From assembly GCA_947456345.1 (NCBI GenBank), contig CANGQU010000017.1, positions 1 to 9,057 of the forward strand: a stretch of DNA of 9,057 nucleotides, read 5' to 3'. The notes under the pieces are model-generated. The model worked only from the letters and a program-made list of their open reading frames with translations, was not told the DNA's origin and did no database searches. The stretch comes from Alphaproteobacteria bacterium. GTDB lineage: Bacteria > Pseudomonadota > Alphaproteobacteria > SHNJ01. The position numbers were made by a program, and so were the translations under genes. Below are positions 1 to 7,157 of this stretch, in pieces (position 1 is the first letter of the stretch; each line of letters begins with the position of its first letter).

Positions 1-560
1 CCGCCGAGGGACGGGGCCTGTGCGGTGGCTACTTTGATCGCGGTTTCCAATTGTTCGGATTGCTGAAAATAATGCGCGACGCAATCGACCAAGGTACGGC
101 CAGTCAATTCGACGATGCCTTGATAGCGTTCGGTGTGCTCCCCCTGATCGACGGTTAACGCCAAATAGCCTTGGCCCATCAAGCGCGGCAGGGACAATTC
201 CCCGGAATTTTCGGCTAAAAGTGCGCTCATCGCCTCCGCATCATAGCTGCAATAACTGCGCAGGTGCCCGGCGCTGGTCATATCACTGACCAAAAAACTG
301 ACTGCGCCGTCGGTTTTGGTTTGAAGCGTGAAAATACCATCGAATTTCAGTGCCTGGGCCAAGGCCGCCGTCACCGCGAGGCTCTCGCCGACCAAGCGCG
401 CGATCGGCGGCGGATAATCATGCTGGCGGACGATCGTGTCGGCCACGGTGCTAAGGCGCACCAAACGCCCCCTGATTTGCAAGGACTCGATCTGAAACGG
501 CAGCACGAAATCGTCGCTGTTCGGCATGCCGGAAAAATTGATTTCTGGATCTAGGCTCAC
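1..560 (-). CDS. hslO: Hsp33 redox-regulated chaperone, N-terminal part (gene runs off the left edge)
   Basis: Reading the minus strand from 560 gives 186 codons with no stop up to the window edge. The product matches the N-terminal domain of Hsp33, a cytosolic holdase chaperone switched on by oxidation. Recognisable stretches are DDFVLPFQIE near residue 17, GRLVRLSTVADTIVRQHDYP near 31-50, LKFDGIFTLQTKTDGAVSFL, and DQGEHTERYQGIVELTG near 142-158. The C-terminal zinc domain with its four redox-active cysteines lies outside the window, so the redox switch cannot be checked. The chosen start is GTG at 560, which overlaps the argD stop as GTGA and implies translational coupling. An in-frame ATG at 527 (MPNSDDFVLPF) is the alternative, but neither start has a clear Shine-Dalgarno. 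Family assignment is firm; the start is uncertain. Confidence 0.93.
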   Translation of the reverse strand, partial: MSLDPEINFSGMPNSDDFVLPFQIESLQIRGRLVRLSTVADTIVRQHDYPPPIARLVGESLAVTAALAQALKFDGIFTLQTKTDGAVSFLVSDMTSAGHLRSYCSYDAEAMSALLAENSGELSLPRLMGQGYLALTVDQGEHTERYQGIVELTGRTLVDCVAHYFQQSEQLETAIKVATAQAPSLG

Positions 561-1786
561 GCGGCGCCCACGCTCGCTGCCCGCTCCCGCCAAGAATGTG
601 CGGCGGTACGGATTTTTTCCAAAGCCAAATCGATCTCGGCTGGCTTAACGATCAAGGGCGGCACGAGGCGCAGACAATTATCGCCGCCCTGGGTCGATAG
701 CAGGCCGTGTTCGCGCAGCACGGGCACGAAATCGGTATTGGTGATTTTGCATTGTATGCCGGTCAACAGGCCACGGCCGCGATGTTCAACGATGATATCG
801 GGAAATTCCGCCGCCAATTGTTTTAACCCTGCGCCAAAGCGCGTGCCGCAATTTTGCACATTTTGTAAAAACTCATCGGTCGCTAAAATATCCAACACCG
901 CATTAGCCACAGCGCAAACCAGCGGATTGCCGCCAAAGGTGGTGCCGTGCACCCCCGCCGTCATGCCCAAAGCGGCTTGTTTGGTCGAGAGGCAGACGCC
1001 GATGGGGATGCCGCCGCCCAAACCCTTGGCAAAGGTGATGACATCCGGCTTCACCCCGCCGCACCAGCTGTGCGAACAGAATTTGCCGGTGCGGCCGATA
1101 CCACATTGCACTTGATCGAAAATCAGTAACAAACCATGGCGGTCGCACAGCGCGCGCAAGCCCAAAAGATATTCATCGCTGGCAACGCGCAGGCCGCCTT
1201 CGCCCTGCACGGGTTCAATGATGATGGCGGCGGTGGTGGGGCCGATGGCTTGCGCCATCGCTGCAAGATCGCCATAGGCAACTTGGTCAAAGCCATCGAC
1301 TTTGGGGTAAAAACCCTTGAGGTATTTTTCCTGGCCCGTTGCCGCCAGTGCGGCCATGGTGCGGCCATGGAATGCTTGTTCAACCGAAATAATACGATAC
1401 CGCTCGGGCTGGCCGGAATCATCGAAATATTTACGGACCAATTTAAACGCGGCTTCGTTCGCCTCGGCCCCCGAATTACAAAAATACGCCATATCCATGC
1501 CCGTAAGCCGCGTCAGGCGTTCGGCCAAGCGTTCTTGTTCGGGAATGCGGAAATGGTTCGAGCAGTGCCATAATTTCCCCGCCTGCGCGCGCAAGGTTTC
1601 AACCAAATACGGGTGGCAATGGCCCAACGAACACACCGCGATCCCGGCCAGGAAGTCCAAATATTTCTTGCCGTCCAGCCCGTATAGATACACCCCCTCG
1701 CCATGGCTGAACGCCAAATTGGCGCGCCTTGCCAAGGGCATCAGGGCGGAAGTCATGGGTTGGGCCAGGGAAAAAGAATCGGTCAT
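557..1786 (-). CDS. argD: Acetylornithine aminotransferase (class III, PLP-dependent)
   Basis: This 409-residue protein has the normal length and motifs of ArgD, which transfers an amino group from glutamate to N-acetylglutamate semialdehyde in cytosolic arginine synthesis; many ArgD proteins also serve as DapC in lysine synthesis. Visible are the NSGAEAN phosphate-binding loop (104-110), FHGRT (139-143), EPVQGEGG (191-198), Asp224 that should contact the PLP ring nitrogen, Lys254 in AKGLGGG as the Schiff-base lysine, and HGTTFGGNP (280-288). One oddity is FDQVQCG at 223-229, where the family usually reads FDEVQ. The start at 1786 lacks a good Shine-Dalgarno; Met11 (MTSALMPLARR) would fit the usual ArgD beginning just as well. 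The gene is divergent from recX and overlaps hslO by 4 bases. The argF gene often found between argD and hslO in related bacteria is absent. Confidence 0.95.
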   Translation of the reverse strand: MTDSFSLAQPMTSALMPLARRANLAFSHGEGVYLYGLDGKKYLDFLAGIAVCSLGHCHPYLVETLRAQAGKLWHCSNHFRIPEQERLAERLTRLTGMDMAYFCNSGAEANEAAFKLVRKYFDDSGQPERYRIISVEQAFHGRTMAALAATGQEKYLKGFYPKVDGFDQVAYGDLAAMAQAIGPTTAAIIIEPVQGEGGLRVASDEYLLGLRALCDRHGLLLIFDQVQCGIGRTGKFCSHSWCGGVKPDVITFAKGLGGGIPIGVCLSTKQAALGMTAGVHGTTFGGNPLVCAVANAVLDILATDEFLQNVQNCGTRFGAGLKQLAAEFPDIIVEHRGRGLLTGIQCKITNTDFVPVLREHGLLSTQGGDNCLRLVPPLIVKPAEIDLALEKIRTAAHSWRERAASVGAA

Positions 1787-1820
1787 GGTTTTATAATTTA
1801 AAATATTCTAGGATAGGCGC
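1787..1820. promoter_or_regulatory. Short divergent promoter region between argD and recX
   Basis: These 34 bases are the only non-coding DNA between two divergent start codons and are much more AT-rich than the flanks. A perfect TATAAT lies on the plus strand at 1792-1797, which could serve recX with a leader of about 17 bases; a clear -35 partner is not visible in the argD coding sequence. On the minus strand TAGAAT (complement of 1805-1810) is a candidate -10 for argD. Any -35 elements must fall inside the opposite gene. No operator palindrome was seen. The assignment is by position and composition only. Confidence 0.4.
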
Positions 1821-2411
1821 ATGGCAAAAGCCAGTCCCAATCGCGCCGCATCCACAAGGTCCGGCCCGCGCCCCATACGCGCTATCACGGCGGAATACCT
1901 CAATAACGTCGCGCTTTATTATTTGGGCCGCTATGCGGCGACCGAGCATAGCTTGCGCCAGGTGTTACACCGCCGCCTGCGCCGCAACCAGGCGTTAAAA
2001 GATACTGCCGCCCTGGCGCTGGTGGAAACGGTAATCGCCAAGGCGCGGGATTTGCATCTATTCAATGACGCCCAATTCGCCCACAGCAAAACCCAAAGCC
2101 TGAACCGGGCGGGCAAATCGCGGCGGGTCATTATGGGCAAATTGCAGCAAAAAGGCGTCGCCCCCGCCCTGATCGCCGCTGCCTGGGAAACGCAAGCGGC
2201 CAGTGGGGATGATCCCGAATACGCTGCGGCTTTGCGTTTTGCCCAGCGCAAAAAACTGGGTCCTTATGGGCAGGCGGGCCAAGGCGATTACAAAAAGCAG
2301 ATCCAGCAATTCGCGCGTGCGGGATTTTCCTATGCGCTGGCCAAACAAGTTTTGCAAATACCCAAAGGGGAGGACGATGACGATTATACAGCCGGCAGCG
2401 CATTGGATTGA
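1821..2411 (+). CDS. recX: RecX family regulatory protein
   Basis: The 196-residue product resembles alphaproteobacterial RecX, a small helical cytosolic protein that binds RecA filaments and limits their activity. Support comes from the repeated helical units: [20 protein letters not shown] (24-43) followed by a basic [11 protein letters not shown] helix, then [20 protein letters not shown] (93-112), then RKKLGPYG (143-150) and a final [15 protein letters not shown] helix (164-178). The tail is strikingly acidic (GEDDDDY, 183-189) and is encoded by the same bases that carry the acs ribosome binding site and start. The ATG at 1821 has only a weak purine stretch (AGGATA, 1810-1815) upstream. 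No recA is in view. A RecX call rests on pattern similarity; RecX sequences diverge strongly, so I hold it a little below the enzymes here. Confidence 0.85.
   Translation: MAKASPNRAASTRSGPRPIRAITAEYLNNVALYYLGRYAATEHSLRQVLHRRLRRNQALKDTAALALVETVIAKARDLHLFNDAQFAHSKTQSLNRAGKSRRVIMGKLQQKGVAPALIAAAWETQAASGDDPEYAAALRFAQRKKLGPYGQAGQGDYKKQIQQFARAGFSYALAKQVLQIPKGEDDDDYTAGSALD
2367..2373 (+). promoter_or_regulatory. Ribosome binding site that fixes the acs start
   Basis: GGGGAGG lies just upstream of the ATG at 2377, inside the 3' end of recX. It is a strong Shine-Dalgarno, though at short spacing of about 3 bases. It decides in favour of this ATG over the open frame that continues upstream to 2203 through recX. 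Confidence 0.65.
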
Positions 2412-4329
2412 CCATAGCGCAATTTCGCCCGCGAGCTTGGCGCTATGGCGCGAATCGGCCCAAGGCGGCGGGGAAAAATTTTGGGCAGAAATGGCGCGGG
2501 TTTTGGACTGGGTGCGTTTTCCAACCCATATCAAAAACGTCGATTTTGCGGATCAGGCGCGTATCCGCTGGTACGAAGATGGCACGCTAAACGCGTCTTA
2601 TAATTGTATTGACCGCCACGCCCAGCTGCATCCCGAGCGCGTGGCAATTATCTGGCAGGGCGACGATCCCGCGCAATTCCAACACGTTACCTATGCGCAA
2701 TTATTGGCCGAAGTGTCGCGCCTGGCCAATGCTTTGCTGGCGCTGGGTGTCACACGTGGCGAGCGCGTGGTGATTTACCTGCCGATGATTCCGCAAGCGG
2801 CATTTGCGATGCTGGCCTGCGCCCGCATCGGCGCGGTGCATTCGGTCGTCTTTGCCGGATTTTCCGCCGACGCTTTGCAAAGCCGGATTTTGGATTGCGC
2901 GGCGGTGGCGGTCATTACCGCCGATTATGCCGTGCGCGGGGGCAAGCACATCGCCCTCAAAGCCAATGTCGATCAAGCGGTAACGCAATGCCCAGGCGTT
3001 AAAAACATCCTGGTCGTGCGCCGCACTGGCGGCGATGTTTCCATGCAAGATGGACGTGATATTTGGTATGACGATTTGGTACCAAAGCAATCGGCCATCT
3101 GCCCGCCCACAGTGATGGGGGCGGAAGATCCGTTGTTTATTCTCTATACCTCGGGTTCAACCGGCAAGCCCAAAGGGGTGTTGCATAGCACGGGCGGGTA
3201 TTTGGCGTATGCGGCGTGGACGCATGCGGCTGTGTTTGATTACCGGCCAGGCGAAATTTATTGGTGCACGGCCGATATCGGCTGGGTGACGGGGCATAGT
3301 TACATCGTCTATGGCCCGCTAGCCAATGGTGCGACTACTATGATGTTCGAAGGGGTGCCGAATTATCCCGATGCCTCGCGCTTCTGGCAGGAAATCGACA
3401 AGCACCAGGTGAATATTTTCTACACCGCCCCCACGGCGATCCGCGCCCTGATGCGCGAGGGGGATGGGCCGCTTGCCACCACCACCCGCCAATCGTTGCG
3501 CTTACTGGGCTCTGTGGGCGAGCCGATTAATCCTGAAGCCTGGTTATGGTATTACCGCGCGGTCGGGCGGGAACGTTGTGCGGTCATCGATACCTGGTGG
3601 CAGACGGAAACGGGCGGGATTTTAATCGCTCCGCTTGCGGCGCATACGGCATTAAAGCCCGGTTCGGCCACTTTGCCCTTGCCGGGCATTAGCCCCGAAT
3701 TGGTCGATGCCAACGGCAATACGATACATGGCGAAGGGGAGGGGAATTTGCTCCTTGTCGATTCATGGCCGGGCCAGGCGCGGACCTTGTATGGCGATCA
3801 TGCGCGGTTTATCGAAACCTATTTCAAACCCTATCCCGGCAAATATTTCACCGGCGATGGCTGCCGCCGCGATGCGGATGGATATTATTGGATCACAGGG
3901 CGCGTGGATGATGTGATCAATGTCGCCGGGCACCGTTTGGGCACGGCGGAAATTGAAAGCGCCTTTGTTGCCCATCCGGCCGTGGCCGAGGCGGCGGTCG
4001 TGGGCTGTCCGCACGCCATCAAAGGCCAGGGGATTTACGCCTATGTGACGCTGAAAAACGGTGTGGCGCCGAGCGAGGAGCTGCGGGCTGAATTGACGCA
4101 GTGGGTGCGGCAAAAAATATCCCCCATCGCCACCCCCGATTATTTGCAATTCGCACCCGGCCTGCCCAAAACCCGTTCGGGCAAAATCATGCGGCGGATT
4201 TTGCGCAAAATTGCCGAGGATGAAACCGGCAATCTGGGCGATATCTCTACCTTGGCCGAGCCCTTGGTGGTACAAGAGCTGATCGGAAACCGCCGTTTTC
4301 GCCAAAGCGGCCAAAGGAATAATGTATGA
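2377..4329 (+). CDS. acs: Acetyl-CoA synthetase (AMP-forming)
   Basis: From the ATG at 2377 the product has 650 residues, the usual Acs length. The enzyme makes acetyl-CoA from acetate, ATP and CoA through an acetyl-AMP intermediate in the cytosol. Visible are the N-terminal [11 protein letters not shown] segment (35-45), the nucleotide-binding loop [11 protein letters not shown] (257-267), [12 protein letters not shown] (378-389), [10 protein letters not shown] (405-414) with the Trp that restricts the acyl pocket to acetate, [20 protein letters not shown] (490-509), and [11 protein letters not shown] (597-607). Lys603 in the last motif is the catalytic lysine that is acetylated for control in studied homologues. 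The ETGGI wording favours acetyl- over propionyl-CoA synthetase. The gene overlaps recX by 35 bases and the next gene by 4, suggesting one transcript. The open frame continues 58 codons upstream in recX DNA, but that part is not Acs-like. Confidence 0.95.
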   Translation: MTIIQPAAHWIDHSAISPASLALWRESAQGGGEKFWAEMARVLDWVRFPTHIKNVDFADQARIRWYEDGTLNASYNCIDRHAQLHPERVAIIWQGDDPAQFQHVTYAQLLAEVSRLANALLALGVTRGERVVIYLPMIPQAAFAMLACARIGAVHSVVFAGFSADALQSRILDCAAVAVITADYAVRGGKHIALKANVDQAVTQCPGVKNILVVRRTGGDVSMQDGRDIWYDDLVPKQSAICPPTVMGAEDPLFILYTSGSTGKPKGVLHSTGGYLAYAAWTHAAVFDYRPGEIYWCTADIGWVTGHSYIVYGPLANGATTMMFEGVPNYPDASRFWQEIDKHQVNIFYTAPTAIRALMREGDGPLATTTRQSLRLLGSVGEPINPEAWLWYYRAVGRERCAVIDTWWQTETGGILIAPLAAHTALKPGSATLPLPGISPELVDANGNTIHGEGEGNLLLVDSWPGQARTLYGDHARFIETYFKPYPGKYFTGDGCRRDADGYYWITGRVDDVINVAGHRLGTAEIESAFVAHPAVAEAAVVGCPHAIKGQGIYAYVTLKNGVAPSEELRAELTQWVRQKISPIATPDYLQFAPGLPKTRSGKIMRRILRKIAEDETGNLGDISTLAEPLVVQELIGNRRFRQSGQRNNV

Positions 4330-4937
4330 CCACTGCTAGCGACGTAAAACCCCAATTGCTCAAGGCGCGGATCGGCCACACGCGGATTTTTGCCGCCCTG
4401 GTCTTGGCGATATTACTGGTCACGGGGCCGCAATATCAATTTCCGGCGGTGGCTTGGTGGCTGGGTTATGGGTTGCTGATTGCGGCGATGTTGGGTCGGG
4501 CGTTGTGCACGCTATTTATTGGTGGGCGCAAAAACACGGAAATATTGGCGATTGGGCCGTATGCGGTGGTGCGCAACCCGCTTTATGTCGCCAGCTTTTT
4601 GGGCGTGCTGGGCCTGGGTCTGGCATGGGGCATGATCACCGTGCTGGCGGTTTTGGTGCTGGCTTTTGTTTTGTATTACCAAAAGGTAGTGGCGCGCGAA
4701 GAAGGATTTTTGCGCGACCGATTCGGTGCGGCGTTCGACGCCTATTGCGCCAAAACACCGCGCTGGTGGCCCGATTGGTCGTTATGGCAAGCGCCCGAGG
4801 CGATTTCGGTACAGCCCAAATTCGTACTGATTACGCTGCGCGATGCGGCTTGGTTTGTCTTGGCTTTGCCGTTGATCGAATTGATCAAATACGCCCAAGC
4901 GGCCGGGTATTTGCCGGTTTTGTGGCTATTGCCATAA
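4326..4937 (+). CDS. Membrane methyltransferase of the isoprenylcysteine carboxyl methyltransferase-like family
   Basis: The 203-residue product is largely hydrophobic, with likely membrane segments near 20-34, 42-64, 88-118 (probably two passes) and 172-190. Between them lies the family signature [17 protein letters not shown] (77-93), followed by EE at 125-126 and a [17 protein letters not shown] stretch (133-149). This is the pattern of bacterial ICMT/PEMT-type methyltransferases, where GPY..VRNPLY and the later EE..L..RFG...Y...PRW elements form the S-adenosylmethionine site. The substrate cannot be told; lipids, isoprenoids or small membrane molecules are possible, and a prenylated protein is unlikely in bacteria. 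The start ATG shares ATGA with the acs stop and has AAAGGA at 4313-4318 as a good Shine-Dalgarno, so it is probably cotranslated with acs. Its last 17 codons overlap the convergent nuclease gene. Confidence 0.8.
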   Translation: MTTASDVKPQLLKARIGHTRIFAALVLAILLVTGPQYQFPAVAWWLGYGLLIAAMLGRALCTLFIGGRKNTEILAIGPYAVVRNPLYVASFLGVLGLGLAWGMITVLAVLVLAFVLYYQKVVAREEGFLRDRFGAAFDAYCAKTPRWWPDWSLWQAPEAISVQPKFVLITLRDAAWFVLALPLIELIKYAQAAGYLPVLWLLP

Positions 4938-5436
4938 GCTTGTTGGTCGGATTCGCGCGTGCGGCCGTGCACCAGGATTGGCGCTTGCCCCCCGCATAGG
5001 GGCGACCCAGATTTTCCGCAATCAAATTTTTGGCCACGGGCAGATTGCCCGTCGTGAACACATCAGCGATAACGCGCCCGCCATATTTATCGCTGCGGAT
5101 ATTGTACAGCATGATGGGCTCGTGACCGACCAATTCGGTCAGCCGGTTTTTTGCGGCATAGGCCAGATCACGCTCGCGCTCGCAGCGGCCGCGCAATTCG
5201 GCCGTATCCAGCCCTTCGATGCGGACGGTGGTTTCAATGTTTTGTCCCAGCCAAATTTGCACCCGCACCCGCATGGAATCGCCATCGAGCACGCGCACCA
5301 CCTCGGCCCGCAGGGGGCCGGGCAGGGTGTGGTCAATCTCGTTGGCGGCAACGGTGTATGGGTGGGACAGGGACAAACACATCACCACGACCGCCAAGCA
5401 AGACCGGTATAAACAGCTAAGCATAAAATCGAGCAT
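4885..5436 (-). CDS. Exported thermonuclease-family (SNase-like) protein
   Basis: The 183-residue product begins with a hydrophobic stretch (residues 8-24) and TVAAN (28-32), fitting a Sec signal peptide cleaved near residue 31. The rest is a staphylococcal-nuclease-like fold: VVRVLDGDSMRV (46-57), VRIEGLDTAELRG (71-83) and SDKYGGRVIADVF (115-127). By alignment to SNase, the metal and catalytic residues map to Asp53, Arg72, Asp77, Glu80 and Arg121, so an active phosphodiesterase is plausible, probably in the periplasm or outside the cell. The conserved core ends at PYAGGKRQSWC (147-156-ish), where relatives commonly stop. Here 27 more residues follow, most of them encoded in DNA shared with the convergent methyltransferase gene. 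The start at 5436 has no clear Shine-Dalgarno; Met5 is an alternative. Natural substrate unknown. Confidence 0.82.
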   Translation of the reverse strand: MLDFMLSCLYRSCLAVVVMCLSLSHPYTVAANEIDHTLPGPLRAEVVRVLDGDSMRVRVQIWLGQNIETTVRIEGLDTAELRGRCERERDLAYAAKNRLTELVGHEPIMLYNIRSDKYGGRVIADVFTTGNLPVAKNLIAENLGRPYAGGKRQSWCTAARANPTNKLMAIATKPANTRPLGRI

Positions 5437-5441
5437 AATTT

Positions 5442-5471
5442 ATTTTAGTTGCAGAGAAGTTAATTATGCAA
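5442..5471 (-). promoter_or_regulatory. Candidate sigma70-type promoter for the nuclease gene
   Basis: On the minus strand TTGCAT (complement of 5466-5471) and TAAAAT (complement of 5442-5447) are 18 bases apart, directly upstream of the nuclease start at 5436. The -10 matches five of six consensus positions but the -35 only three. This placement would leave almost no leader before the first ATG, which favours the Met5 start or a different promoter. Weak support. Confidence 0.25.
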
Positions 5472-5534
5472 CCTATAATTGTATTAATCGCCGCTGTTTT
5501 TACAGCTGGTTGCGATGGTGTGTTGTTGGGATAG
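5466..5534 (+). CDS. Doubtful 22-codon lipoprotein-like small ORF
   Basis: A short frame starts with ATG at 5466 and ends with TAG at 5532-5534. Its product starts MQPIIVLIAAVFTAGC and continues for six residues. A hydrophobic stretch followed by TAGC-D looks like a lipobox, where the cysteine at residue 16 would be lipidated, leaving only a seven-residue mature peptide. The N-terminus lacks the usual positive charges of a signal peptide. The upstream purines (GAGAAG, 5454-5459) are a poor Shine-Dalgarno. The frame lies opposite in strand to both neighbours, in non-coding DNA. A chance frame is the more likely explanation. Confidence 0.15.
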   Translation: MQPIIVLIAAVFTAGCDGVLLG

Positions 5535-5593
5535 ATGGTAAACAGTAAGCAGATAAGCCTGCGTACTAATTTCTTTTTACTGCTTTCTACGCC

Positions 5594-7030
5594 TTATGCC
5601 TGCGTACCGCCGACGGTGAGGTTATCGAGGCGCAAGGTGGGCTGGCCGACACCGACGGGCACGGATTGCCCCTCTTTGCCGCAGGTGCCGACCCCTTTGT
5701 CCAATTCCATATCGTTGCCGACCATTTTGATTTTTTGCAGCGCATCAGCACCCTTGCCGATTAATGTTGCACCCTTGATGGGGGCGGTGATTTTGCCATC
5801 TTCGATCAAATACGCTTCGGAGGCGGAGAAAACAAATTGGCCGCTCGTGATATCCACCTGGCCGCCGCCAAAATTGCTGGCATAGACGCCGTTTTTGACC
5901 GAGGCGATAATTTCCCCCGGGGCCATTTTACCGTTCAACATATAGGTGTTAGTCATGCGCGGCATCGGCAAGTGGGCATAGGATTGCCGCCGGCCATTGC
6001 CGGTGGGCGGTACGCCCATTAGTCGGGCATTCTGCCGGTCTTGCAGGAAATTGACCAGTTTGCCACCCTCGACGATCACGTTGCGTTGCGATGGTGTGCC
6101 TTCGTCATCGACGGTAATTGAACCGCGCCGATTCGGCAGCGTGCCATCATCGACCACGGTCACATCGGGGTGAGCGATCACCTGGCCCATCATGCCCGCG
6201 AATACGGATGTTCCCTTGCGGTTGAAATCCCCCTCGAAGCCATGGCCGATTGCTTCGTGCAGCAATACGCCGGGCCAGCCGGGGCCTAAGACCACGGTCA
6301 TCTCCCCGGCAGGCGCTGGGCGCGCATCCAGTTTTAAAATCCCTTGGCGCAACGCATCGCGGGCAGCGTCTTGCCAATATTTTGGATCGAGATACGTATC
6401 ATACGCTTCGCGCCCGCCCGCACCGTAACTGCCGCTTTCCATGCGGCCATTTTGTTCGACCATGACGGTGATGCCCAACCGGACCAGCGGGCGGACATCG
6501 GCCGTGCGCTGGCCGTCGGGGCGGATGATCTGCACCACTTGCCATTCGGCATACAACGAGGTCATGACTTGTTTCACGCGTGCGTCCAATTGGCGGGTGA
6601 AATGGTCGATTTGCTCCAGCACTTTGATTTTTTCGGCAAAACCGATCCCCGCCAGCGGGTTGATATCCGCATATAAATGCCGGTTGGTGCCAACGGGCGG
6701 TGCGGCTAAGCGGCCTTGGTAATTTTTGCGGACGACGGCCACTGCCTGGGCCGAGCGGGCCAAGGATGCAAGCGACATATCGGTGGCATGGGCGTAACCG
6801 ACGGCCTCGCCCGCCACGGCGCGCAAACCATATCCCTGGTGAATATCATACGAGCTGGCTTTCAGTTTGCCATCATCCCAAGCCAGTGATTCGGATAAGC
6901 AATATTCCAAAAACAACTCGCCATCATCGCAGCCCGCAAGGCCGGTTTGTAATTGCCGCGACACCTGGTCCAAATCCCAGCCGGTGTTGGCGCCGAAAAA
7001 GATTTTATCGCTGGTCAGCAGATTGCTCAT
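5594..7030 (-). CDS. tldD: TldD metalloprotease subunit (TldD/PmbA family)
   Basis: The 478-residue product is full length for TldD, the catalytic subunit of the cytosolic zinc protease formed with TldE (PmbA). In Escherichia coli this complex trims the microcin B17 leader and degrades unfolded peptides. The metal site is seen as HEAIGHGFEGD (258-268), with His258 and His263 as ligands and Glu259 as the catalytic residue; the third ligand, a cysteine near the C-terminus, is Cys450 in GTCGKEGQSVPVGVGQP (448-464). Other family stretches are GYGLRAVAGEAVGYAHATD (66-84) and GSITVDDEGTPSQRNVI (303-319). The ATG at 7030 is preceded by AAGGA at 6 bases. No pmbA partner is in the window. tldD next to and divergent from the cox operon is an arrangement I know from other alphaproteobacteria. 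Confidence 0.96.
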   Translation of the reverse strand: MSNLLTSDKIFFGANTGWDLDQVSRQLQTGLAGCDDGELFLEYCLSESLAWDDGKLKASSYDIHQGYGLRAVAGEAVGYAHATDMSLASLARSAQAVAVVRKNYQGRLAAPPVGTNRHLYADINPLAGIGFAEKIKVLEQIDHFTRQLDARVKQVMTSLYAEWQVVQIIRPDGQRTADVRPLVRLGITVMVEQNGRMESGSYGAGGREAYDTYLDPKYWQDAARDALRQGILKLDARPAPAGEMTVVLGPGWPGVLLHEAIGHGFEGDFNRKGTSVFAGMMGQVIAHPDVTVVDDGTLPNRRGSITVDDEGTPSQRNVIVEGGKLVNFLQDRQNARLMGVPPTGNGRRQSYAHLPMPRMTNTYMLNGKMAPGEIIASVKNGVYASNFGGGQVDITSGQFVFSASEAYLIEDGKITAPIKGATLIGKGADALQKIKMVGNDMELDKGVGTCGKEGQSVPVGVGQPTLRLDNLTVGGTQA

Positions 7031-7036
7031 ACGGAA

Positions 7037-7041
7037 TCCTT
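7037..7041 (-). promoter_or_regulatory. Ribosome binding site of tldD
   Basis: AAGGA on the minus strand (complement of 7037-7041) sits 6 bases before the ATG at 7030 and supports that start. Confidence 0.7.
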
Positions 7042-7068
7042 GGGGGTTTTCGGTTACTGATTATTAAT

Positions 7069-7090
7069 AACCTAGCGTTCCACTAGGGTT
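7069..7090. repeat. Inverted repeat in the tldD-coxB divergent region
   Basis: AACCTAG at 7069-7075 and CTAGGGTT at 7083-7090 form a near-perfect inverted repeat around a 7-base centre (CGTTCCA), with one unpaired G at 7088. It lies about 40 bases upstream of tldD and about 135 upstream of coxB, so it could be an operator for either, or a leader hairpin of the tldD transcript. The adjacent TTGGCA on the minus strand (complement of 7092-7097) could be a -35 of tldD, but no good -10 lies at proper spacing. Function unproven. Confidence 0.35.
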
Positions 7091-7157
7091 TTGCCAATTG
7101 TTAGCGGTTAATTCGCCAAACAAAATCGGCAAAAAATAAGTTTGGTGCTGGCAGGGG

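Larger units (their letters stand above)
5437..5593. other. AT-rich intergenic region between tldD and the nuclease gene
   Basis: This 157-base stretch separates two minus-strand genes. It holds a small perfect hairpin, GCTGT-TTTT-ACAGC at 5493-5506, with no T-run after it on either strand, so it is not a convincing terminator. It also holds the candidate nuclease promoter, a doubtful small plus-strand frame at 5466-5534, and a 10-base direct repeat (GCCTGCGTAC at 5557-5566, again at 5598-5607 inside the end of tldD). I see no clear terminator for tldD, so read-through into the nuclease gene is possible. Confidence 0.5.

Noticed and set aside
1136..1796. Long open frames on the plus strand opposite argD
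   Set aside because: They are the complement of a well-supported gene and their translations match no family pattern.
2203..2376. In-frame 58-codon upstream extension of acs
   Set aside because: It runs through recX in another frame, is unlike Acs, and a strong Shine-Dalgarno marks the ATG at 2377, which gives the normal protein length.
3763..4314. 183-codon open frame opposite the end of acs
   Set aside because: Antisense shadow of acs; no recognisable motif, composition driven by the codon use of acs.
4978..5412. 144-codon open frame opposite the nuclease gene
   Set aside because: The minus-strand frame carries a signal peptide and all SNase catalytic residues; the plus-strand frame has no sensible protein features.
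5493..5506. Hairpin GCTGT-TTTT-ACAGC as a terminator of tldD
   Set aside because: Only a 5-base-pair stem and no T-run follows it on either strand.
5557..5607. Direct repeat GCCTGCGTAC spaced by 41 bases
   Set aside because: Two 10-base copies, one within tldD coding sequence, are compatible with chance; no element boundaries or further copies seen.
5535..5885. 116-codon plus-strand frame starting in the intergenic gap
   Set aside because: Almost wholly antisense to the conserved tldD C-terminus, without a ribosome binding site.
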